The position numbers and the translations under genes are program-made. Under the pieces are notes generated by a model, which had not been told where the DNA came from, ran no database searches, and worked only from the letters and a program-made list of their open reading frames with translations. Shown in pieces: positions 56,958-64,000 of a stretch of 64,000 bases of DNA (within the stretch, counting starts at the first letter, position 1; each line of letters opens with the position of its first letter). The stretch spans positions 11,175,001 through 11,239,000 of the forward strand of contig BSYQ01000001.1 in assembly GCA_030272585.1 (NCBI GenBank), in the 5' to 3' direction. Source of the stretch: Bryopsis sp. KO-2023 (Eukaryota > Chlorophyta > Ulvophyceae > Bryopsidales > Bryopsidaceae).

Positions 56958-58139
56958 CTATTTTGGTTTGTTACGGGATTCTATGGAACAGTTTTTTTGT
57001 TTATCTTTATCTTCGATGGCTTGGTTGCAAACCAGCCTGCCGGTTCGTAGTGGGGGACTTGGGATTTCGGCTGGAAGTTGGTTTCATGCAGTAGCCTATT
57101 TTTCTTCTCTACATTTTGTTCGTCATGATTTGTCGATTCTTTCGGGGGTTTCTTTTTCTTCAAACCATCCTTCGTGGAGCTTTGCCGCTGTGCAACTTGA
57201 TGATATTTTGCCGCCAGCAGCACTCAGTTCCCCCGAGGAGTGGTTCGCGAAGGAGCAGGTTACCCAGAAAGCGTTGACGTTGCTGGTTGGGGAGCGGCGG
57301 TTTGATGCTCTTTTGCGTCAAGGGTTCCGGCGGGATGAGGCGCGTTTGCGAAGTCTCTCTCTTCCTTATTCTGGGGCTTACCTTTCTGCTTTGCCTAATC
57401 AGGCGTTGGGGACGGAGCTTTCTTCGGCGGCGTTCAATATTCTATTACGATGGCGGTTGGGTCTCCCCATGTATGAGGATGGCGCTGTTTGTCCCATGTG
57501 TCATTCGTCCATGGATGTTTTTGGTGATCATGCTATCATGTGCCAAGTGGGGGGCAGTGTTTTGGCTCGTCATAATAGTATCCGGAACTTTTTGTTCCAT
57601 TTTTCTCGGTCGGCGGGTGTGCGTCCTCGCATGGAGTTGCACGTAGATTCTTCTTTTGAGCGTCCGGCCGACGTATTTTTTCCGTCTTGGCGGCATGGTA
57701 AGGCGTGTGTTATTGATGTCACTGTTTCGCATCCTTTACAGCAAGCCACTTTGGCTCGGGCTACTCGCGAAGCGGGGGCGGGCATTTTACGTTGTGTGGA
57801 TCGCAAGGCTCAAGTGGCTGAGAAATGTCATCGTTTGGGGTTTGATTTTATCTGTTTTGCGGCCGAGTCTTTTGGCGGGTTTTCTTCGGACAGTGGTCAT
57901 TTGATTCGTTCTTTATCCCGCGCAGTTGCGACTTGTCAAGATCTCCCGGTTTCAGTTGTTGTTGAAAGAGCGTGGCAGCAGCTCTCTCTTTCTTTACATC
58001 GGCCTCAGGGTAACGCTTTTTTGGAGCGATCTTCTTTGTCGTTTGATTCTTTTGCTTTTGATCGAGGGTAGACACAGTATTGGGTTTGAGGTTGATGGAT
58101 TGTGGACATAAATACGGACTTGTGTAATTAGCTTCTATT
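56958..58139 (+). mobile_element. LINE unit U1: RT C-terminus, zinc knuckle and REL endonuclease
   Basis: The open frame 56968-58071 (up to 367 codons; its start is the truncation point, not a true start) contains QTSLPVRSGGLGISAGSW, typical of the region after the RT palm. It then has a CPMC...FGDHAIMC zinc motif, and RPADVFFPSWRHGKACVIDV with a trailing TVSHPLQQ, which fits the PD-(D/E)xK restriction-like endonuclease of R2/CRE-type LINEs. The frame ends SFAFDRG and stop, followed by the 3' tail. The N-terminal RT palm is absent. Confidence 0.85.
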
Positions 58140-58376
58140 CTTTGGCTCGGGCTACTCGCGAAGCGGGGGCGGGCATTTTACGTTGTGTGGATCGCAAGGC
58201 TCAAGTGGCTGAGAAATGTCATCGTTTGGGGTTTGATTTTATCTGTTTTGCGGCCGAGTCTTTTGGCGGGTTTTCTTCGGACAGTGGTCATTTGATTCGT
58301 TCTTTATCCTCACAGTATTGGGTTTGAGGTTGATGGATTGTGGACATAAATACGGACTTGTGTAATTAGCTTCTAT
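58140..58376 (+). mobile_element. LINE unit U2: truncated, internally deleted
   Basis: It starts within the endonuclease region (CTCGGGCTACTCGCGAAGCG), runs to IRSLS and then skips about 150 bases to the tail. Otherwise it is identical by eye to U1. Confidence 0.85.
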
Positions 58377-58455
58377 TTCGAGGGTAGACACAGTATTGGG
58401 TTTGAGGTTGATGGATTGTGGACATAAATACGGACTTGTGTAATTAGCTTCTATT
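58377..58455 (+). mobile_element. LINE unit U3: tail only
   Basis: Only the last codons and the 3' tail (from TCGAGGGTAGACACAG) are present, about 80 bases. It shows that the 3' end alone is enough to be inserted. Confidence 0.85.
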
Positions 58456-58876
58456 CTGTTACGGTTGCTCACCCTTTACAACAATCAACGTTGGCTGGTG
58501 CTATTCGCGAAGCAGGTGCTGGTTTGCGTCGTTGTTTGCAGCGGAAGGCAGAGGTGTCGTCACGTTGTCATGAGTTGGGTTTGGACTTTGTTTGCTTTGC
58601 GGCCGAGACCTTTGGGGGGTTTTCTTCTGATTGTCAGCTTTTGGTTCGTTCTTTCTCTCGGTCGTTAGCAATTATTCAACATCTCCCGTTTTCAGTGGTG
58701 GTAGAACGGGCATGGCAGCAGCTTTCTCTTTCTTTGCATCGATCGCAAGGGTTTGCTTTTTTGGAGCGCTGCCCCATTCATGTTGATTCATTTTCTTTTG
58801 ATAGGGGCTAGACAGTTGTATGTACCTGGGTTTTATATTTGTGAATAAAAACGGACATGTGTAATCAGCTTCTATT
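58456..58876 (+). mobile_element. LINE unit U4: diverged subfamily
   Basis: It encodes the C-terminal 107 residues (GAIREAGAGLRRCLQRKAEV, FVCFAAETFGGFSSD, SFSFDRG) with many differences from U1. Its tail has the same layout but different sequence (GTGAATAAAAACGGACATG), yet it still ends CAGCTTCTATT. Two subfamilies therefore share the target word. Confidence 0.85.
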
Positions 58877-58887
58877 CTATTCTTCTA

Positions 58888-59846
58888 TTTGCCGCTGTGC
58901 AACTTGATGATATTTTGCCGCCAGCAGCACTCAGTTCCCCCGAGGAGTGGTTCGCGAAGGAGCAGGTTACCCAGAAAGCGTTGACGTTGCTGGTTGGGGA
59001 GCGGCGGTTTGATGCTCTTTTGCGTCAAGGGTTCCGGCGGGATGAGGCGCGTTTGCGAAGTCTCTCTCTTCCTTATTCTGGGGCTTACCTTTCTGCTTTG
59101 CCTAATCAGGCGTTGGGGACGGAGCTTTCTTCGGCGGCGTTCAATATTTTATTACGATGGCGGTTGGGTCTCCCCATGTATGAGGATGGCGCTGTTTGTC
59201 CCATGTGTCATTCGTCCATGGATGTTTTTGGTGATCATGCTATCATGTGCCAAGTGGGGGGCAGTGTTTTGGCTCGTCATAATAGTATCCGGAACTTTTT
59301 GTTCCATTTTTCTCGGTCGGCGGGTGTGCGTCCTCGCATGGAGTTGCACGTAGATTCTTCTTTTGAGCGTCCGGCCGACGTATTTTTTCCGTCTTGGCGG
59401 CATGGTAAGGCGTGTGTTATTGATGTCACTGTTTCGCATCCTTTACAGCAAGCCACTTTGGCTCGGGCTACTCGCGAAGCGGGGGCGGGCATTTTACGTT
59501 GTGTGGATCGCAAGGCTCAAGTGGCTGAGAAATGTCATCGTTTGGGGTTTGATTTTATCTGTTTTGCGGCCGAGTCTTTTGGCGGGTTTTCTTCGGACAG
59601 TGGTCATTTGATTCGTTCTTTATCCCGCGCAGTTGCGACTTGTCAAGATCTCCCGGTTTCAGTTGTTGTTGAAAGAGCGTGGCAGCAGCTCTCTCTTTCT
59701 TTACATCGGCCTCAGGGTAACGCTTTTTTGGAGCGATCTTCTTTGTCGTTTGATTCTTTTGCTTTTGATCGAGGGTAGACACAGTATTGGGTTTGAGGTT
59801 GATGGATTGTGGACATAAATACGGACTTGTGTAATTAGCTTCTATT
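58888..59846 (+). mobile_element. LINE unit U5: near-identical to U1
   Basis: It matches U1 from 57181 onward at a constant offset of 1707 bases; I found one difference (C/T at about 57440/59147). The open frame 58897-59778 is intact from the truncation point. The near-identity means U1 and U5 come from the same recent source copy or that one was made by local duplication. Confidence 0.88.
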
Positions 59847-61190
59847 GCGGAAAAATGTACACCAATGTGAACAGACGAATGTTTGGAACCAAAAAACAAA
59901 CAAAAACAAAAAACAAAAAACACAGAGCATCAGGCACTAACTGCCAGTAGACCCAAAACTACCCGAACCACGATCCGTAAGGGACAAAGAATCTGCAATA
60001 ATTACTTGAGGAGTAACAATTTTTTCCAAAAGTAATTGAACCACCCTATCACCCGCTTTAATGTAAAAATCTTCAGAGGAGAAGTTAAAAAGAACCGCAA
60101 TCAAAGAACCCCTATAGTCACTGTCAATAACCCCAGCACCCAGAAATAACTTGAACCTGGCACAGAGACCCGAACGAATTTCCAACCGACCATAATAACC
60201 TTGAGGGATTTCAACCGCCACACCCATATCAACCAGACCGTTATTCCAAGCTGGAATAACATAATCCTGGGGCGAATAAAGGTCATAGCCCGCCGAACCC
60301 AAGGAAGCCCGAGTCGGAACTCGAGCAGCATCATGTTTAAGAAGAACCCGCAGCATTGTTCTCCCGAATACACAAGACAGCCCTCCGTAAGAGGAAAAAA
60401 TCCTTCAACATACGTGCAACCTTAATCTGATCAACCCTATTGAAGAGAAAGAAAAGATTGCGACAACGGAAAAACTCTGACCAGCGAATACGCAAAAAAT
60501 TATATGCCGGACACACATAAAGAAAATGGAACTCATCCTCCACTACCCCAAAACCACATACCCTGCAGAATCGTAATTCCCGCACCACAAGAGGATGTTG
60601 TAACCGACCCGAATCTACCTGAAGACCATGAACCCCCGCCCGAAAGGCACAATAAATTTTTCGCAGAGAACTTGTCGAAAGGACAGAAAGGCAATCCAAG
60701 AATCGAATATTCCGTTTGATTTGACTAAAAAAATATCGAACATGGGACTTCTCCGACGAAAAAGTCAACCTCGAAAAATGATTCTTAAAATTAGAAGACC
60801 ACAGCCTAATATCAATAATGCTCTTTCCAGAAAAAGAAATTAAGTGCTCTTTCACCAAAGACTCAACCCTGACCACCCAAGACGAACCACACCTATGTTC
60901 ATCCAAAAGACTATTAAAAATAGCCTTAGATGGATGTTCCTCAGGAAGAGAAAAAAGTTTATTCCAGAATCTAAAAATTAGACGCCTAAAAAAAAACTCT
61001 AAAGGGTAAGTCCCCATATCCGCATATAACACCTCCGTGGGAGCACGCCGAGGCAAATTTAAACAAAACCGTAAAAAAGCCAAATGAGACCGCTCGAGCG
61101 AATCCCTCTGTCCTTTAGTCAAAAACAAATACCAAATAGCACGCAAACAGCCGTCCCGTGATACTTTCACTCTTTTATGTGTGCGTTTCT
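59847..61190 (-). mobile_element. Second LINE with RT C-terminus and dUTPase
   Basis: On the minus strand this element reads RT C-terminal ORF, overlapping dUTPase ORF, then a TTTTTG-type simple tail at about 59889-59922. Its 3' end abuts the AGCTTCTATT end of U5, in the opposite orientation. The 5' end is truncated at about 61150-61200. Upstream sequence merges into the flank of the next gene, and no target duplication was identified. Confidence 0.75.
59937..60356 (-). CDS. dut: Trimeric-type dUTPase encoded by the LINE
   Basis: dUTPase splits dUTP to dUMP and pyrophosphate, keeping uracil out of DNA. This 139-residue ORF has all five family motifs in order: I GSAGYDLYS, II EIRSGLCARF, III GAGVIDSDYRG, IV GDRVVQLLLEKI, V DRGSGSFGSTG. 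It looks whole and length is normal for a single-domain trimeric enzyme. Its ATG lies inside the last codons of the RT ORF (offset frame, 20-base overlap), so it would be reached by re-initiation or frame slippage. There is no intron, unlike most host genes here. The arrangement argues that dUTPase is part of the element rather than a host gene that was invaded. Confidence 0.92.
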   Translation of the reverse strand: MLRVLLKHDAARVPTRASLGSAGYDLYSPQDYVIPAWNNGLVDMGVAVEIPQGYYGRLEIRSGLCARFKLFLGAGVIDSDYRGSLIAVLFNFSSEDFYIKAGDRVVQLLLEKIVTPQVIIADSLSLTDRGSGSFGSTGS

Positions 61191-61263
61191 CACTTCCCTT
61201 CGAACACACGTACATACCAGTACAGTAAAAGGGAACAGTTTTCCAGCACAGTTGTAGTTTCAA
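60337..61263 (-). CDS. LINE reverse-transcriptase C-terminal ORF
   Basis: The frame is open for 308 codons, but LINE-like sequence is convincing only from about 61150: LERSHLAFLRFCLNLPRRAP and EVLYADMGTYPLEFFFRRL, the usual region after the RT thumb. Near the end comes a CCHC-type motif, CRVCGFGVVEDEFHFLYVCP, followed by YNFLRIRWSEF. This is the standard C-terminal knuckle of LINE ORF2 proteins. It ends RENNAAGSS and stop, 20 bases inside the next ORF. The palm and any endonuclease are missing through 5' truncation. Confidence 0.85.
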   Translation of the reverse strand: MKLQLCWKTVPFYCTGMYVCSKGSEKRTHKRVKVSRDGCLRAIWYLFLTKGQRDSLERSHLAFLRFCLNLPRRAPTEVLYADMGTYPLEFFFRRLIFRFWNKLFSLPEEHPSKAIFNSLLDEHRCGSSWVVRVESLVKEHLISFSGKSIIDIRLWSSNFKNHFSRLTFSSEKSHVRYFFSQIKRNIRFLDCLSVLSTSSLRKIYCAFRAGVHGLQVDSGRLQHPLVVRELRFCRVCGFGVVEDEFHFLYVCPAYNFLRIRWSEFFRCRNLFFLFNRVDQIKVARMLKDFFLLRRAVLCIRENNAAGSS

Positions 61264-61487
61264 GAGGTCCCTATCTTACATAATTCACACCCCACGTGTT
61301 TGACGCGTCCGTAGAAGTTGACTGCGCGCTTTGTCAGTCACCTCCAGTCGGGCAGAGTGCAAAAGTCTTGCTGTCGCAGAAGTTACTGTTGTGAGTTCCG
61401 AACGCTCCTTGTGTTGCTTTCTGTTGCTGCTACGGAGCAGAAGCTGTTGCGGACTCCACGCCTCCCTGACGCAACTCTAGACGAAAA

Positions 61488-63614
61488 ATGAGCTCGGAAC
61501 CCCTCATCCCCGAGATGAACGGCGAACAATATGTGTCCGCTTGATCATACGTCCCACGAGCAGCGGTTGTGGAAGAGCAAGAGGGTGGCAGGAGTGGCAG
61601 AGGATCCATTGTCACCGCGATCTGCACTCTCTTGTTCTCGCTGCCGATGCTCGGTGAGCCTGTTTGACTCGTCCAAGTTCCGCGACCGGTCTATGTCGTT
61701 CAGCCCATTTCCGCGTCGTGTTGCTGTCATGGGGAGGAAGGGGTGCTGGCTTTGGTTTTTGACGAATAGGAAATGAAAGATGCTTGTATCCATTTCTTTC
61801 GTTTTCTTCTCCCTGTTTCTCAGACTATGATTTGACACTGGTTCATTCTCGTAAAAAGGACGCGAAGCGATGGAAAGCTGGTTGCCTTGAAAGTGGCTGA
61901 TGTTTGATTGAAGCTGATTATTGAGTGCTGCAACTATTGAGTGTGGTTTGCTTGTGCGCAGTGGGAAGCTGATGTTGGCCCCTCCTGTTGGCAGGTAGGG
62001 TTTTTTCCCTCTGGCTGCTTTTTCCTGTACAATGTGCTGTGATTGGTGGGACACAATCACAGCTTTCAATGAAACACTGGTCATGCTATTGATTAATCAA
62101 TTAAGCCTGCTGTGGCCAGGATTTTTCGATATCGCTGTGACGGGAGGGAACAAGTCATTTACACATACAATAAGCTTGGCAATCAACTTGGTAGTGTCCA
62201 CCAATTTAACTCAATATATCTACAACAAATGCAAATTTAGAAGGTACGTGTCGCTCGACAAGAATAAATACATAATTTTTTCAAATATCATTTTTGCTCT
62301 GTACTTGGACCTCGATGAAATTTTATTTTTTCCAAATGTATTCCCCTCCAGAATGACAACTCGTTTGGATCTTTCTTGAAAAACTGCTGCAATGCATTTA
62401 CCAAATTGATCTTAGTGTGCCGAGTGCTTCCTATGGTGCACCATTTGCATTTAGATGTTCTGCTGAAGTTTTTTGAAGTGCTGCAAAGTAATGGTTGTCT
62501 TTAATTGTTGCAGTCTCACCAGGGGCCATTGGCATAGATGGGGTCCATTTTGGTTGCTTCTCGCATCTGTCCCGTTGACAGCCGCTGATTTGATGAGGCA
62601 TATTATCATTGGTGAGCCCTTTTCTCCGTATGCACATTTGTTGCATGAGTCATAAAGTGGGGCCCCAACCGGGGGGTTTCAGATGCTGGTGGACATTCAA
62701 TATGATTGTGTGTGTGTATTTGGAGACCATTGGCACGAGTATAGAAAGAGTAAAGAGTGAGAACCATTGACGAAATAAGTTGAAGGGATGGTTCTGCATT
62801 CAAAATTAAAAATAGAATCTGAAAGATTTCAGGATATACAACCAAACTCTGCACCTCACTGGGCACTTGTTGTGTGTGCTTGATTTTCTTTTTTTGTTTG
62901 ATTTCCGATAACAAAGTAAAATTTGATATCGGTCATATTCATCTTGGAAATCTGCAAGATTCTATTTTTTTTGTGAAATATTGCAATATGAAGGGATAAA
63001 TTGGTGTTGCATGAAGGGATAAATTGGTAACCAGGTTTGAATGTGTGAAATGTGTAGATGGTGGATTCATGATTGGGCGCTTCCTCTTAACATACGTTCA
63101 GGACTGTGAGGATGAGAGCGGCTTCAGTGGGTTCAGTTGCTTGAGCAACGTTGCTGTGCTTTTCATGCTGTTTTCCTATCTCGGCTTCGGCTGCATGATC
63201 GTAGGTAAGAGGCACATCATCATTTCTCTTGTTTTGCACAATTACAGGGGTACCTAGTGGTGTTTCAAAGCATAAGACTTGATTGTCATATGAGTGGGAA
63301 GTTTGCTTATGTTTGGGGCTGAAGAAGAAAATCAAAGTGACCGTTGATTAGGGAATTCTCATTGGATTTTTCCCAGTATTTCTTGTTGTGCAATTTCCTC
63401 ATGTTTTGCGTATTTTTTTTTCAATTTCCATCATAAATGAAAGGCTGTGAACACAAGCATCTTCTCAGTCCATTGGCATTGTTTGCAACACTTCGGTTTA
63501 TCCAGATTCTCTGAATGAAATGCAGGTCTGTTTTGGGGCCTTGGAATTGTGGGAAAAGTCAAGAAGGCCTATGGCCAGATTCGCAACGCTCAAAAACCCC
63601 CAGAAACAGTTTAG
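61488..63614 (+). CDS. Small multi-pass membrane protein, conserved-looking, unknown role
   Basis: Three downstream exons join in phase: 62514-62611 (HRWGPFWLLLASVPLTAADL, MRHIII), 63058-63204 (GGFMIGRFLLTYVQDCEDES, SCLSNVAVLFMLFSYLGFG) and 63526-63614 (LFWGLGIVGKVKKAYGQIR, ending KPPETV and stop). The first exon most likely starts at 61488 (MSSEPLIPEMNGEQY) but its donor is not settled, since the same frame meets TGA at codon 19. Two or three membrane helices are separated by an acidic Cys-containing loop. I do not know the family by name. The upstream LINE lies head to head with it. Confidence 0.6.
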
Positions 63615-64000
63615 AGAGAGGCCGTGAATGCGATCAAGCCACTGCTGGGGCAAATTTCCAAAGATGATATAGATTCAAGTGCTCTTTTTGTCTGCAATTT
63701 ATGATTCATTGGGGTGAAGTTCAGAGAGTGAATACCACAATGTTGATGGCATTGCAGGGGGTAAGTGAATTTGTGTTCTTGATTGGAATGAGGTTCTTGA
63801 CAATGGCTTTTTGGAGAGTGTGGACAATGAGCATTACATTTTGAACATGTTTTTTTTTTGAGGGATTGGAAGGGAGTGAATGTTTGTCCGAGTGTTAGGG
63901 CCATCCTGTACGGCACAACAGCTGTTGTGCTTTTGGCCAATGTCATGTATTTTTTTTTGCGTAATTTCTCATCTTTTGTATATTAGAAGGGAATGAAAGG
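63615..64000. other. 3' flank, no gene seen
   Basis: AT-rich end of the window. A 111-codon minus-strand frame (63611-63946) has no recognisable motif. Confidence 0.5.

Larger units (their letters stand above)
56946..59846 (+). mobile_element. Head-to-tail array of five 5'-truncated LINE copies
   Basis: Five units in the same orientation follow one another. Each ends in a tail of about 65 bases finishing AGCTTCTATT, and the next unit starts straight after it at a different internal point. The same AGCTTCTATTCT word stands at 56946-56957, before the first unit. Unit boundaries: U1 56958-58139, U2 58140-58376, U3 58377-58455, U4 58456-58876, U5 about 58888-59846. The pattern is what repeated target-primed insertion into the element's own 3' terminus would leave. 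The encoded C-terminus contains a restriction-like endonuclease motif of the kind found in site-specific LINEs. Confidence 0.85.

Overview
This is a window of nuclear DNA from an intron-rich eukaryote. Most genes have several exons with GT-AG introns of about 50-300 bases, and the introns are rich in homopolymer runs of A/T and G/C. A photosynthetic lineage (green or another alga) is the best guess. The reasons are a CYP23-type cyclophilin, a plastid-type FtsH gene fragment and plant-style LRR N-terminal caps. This is inference and I cannot name the species. Where an end is clear, genes use ordinary TAA/TAG/TGA stops.

1-8422 is one giant, apparently perfect inverted repeat (arms 1-4187 and 4236-8422, 48-base spacer). 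Each arm carries the same genes in mirror order: a 5'-truncated SF3B1-like splicing-factor gene whose last exon runs into a Q/G/P-rich tail ending in NPFA, then an unknown gene. The centre lies in two facing copies of a GC-rich dispersed repeat ('R') that ends in 15-base TTCGGACT-type tandem units. A third R copy is at 19150-19499. About 10.46-13.09 kb is bounded by ~120-base terminal inverted repeats with a possible 5-base target duplication, and holds a broken FtsH fragment plus orphan exons. This looks like a gene-capturing DNA element. From 13.3 to 18.9 kb the minus strand has a coiled-coil gene remnant and an NHE-type Na+/H+ exchanger with two in-frame stops.

20.8-50.4 kb is the gene-dense host part: GPKOW/Spp2 (+), an unknown membrane protein (+), an unknown helical-repeat/membrane protein (-), a ten-exon EF-G-like GTPase with a probable organelle presequence (-), a minimal SS18/GIF-type SNH protein (-), the cohesion clamp-loader subunit DCC1 (+), a coiled-coil membrane protein (-), CYP23-like cyclophilin (+), an F-box/WD-repeat protein (-) and a two-block LRR receptor-like protein (-). 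SNH/DCC1 and coiled-coil/CYP23 are close divergent pairs that probably share promoters.

50.4-61.3 kb is repeat-rich. It has a pair of 29-base inverted repeats, a small coiled-coil gene and a head-to-tail array of five 5'-truncated LINE copies. Each LINE copy starts at the AGCTTCTATT sequence that ends the one before it. On the opposite strand, abutting the last of these sites, is a second LINE whose reverse-transcriptase ORF overlaps an apparently complete dUTPase ORF. The window ends with a small conserved-looking membrane protein gene (+). The observations most worth following are the dUTPase-bearing LINE, the self-targeting LINE array, the palindrome nucleated on R, and the captured-gene element.
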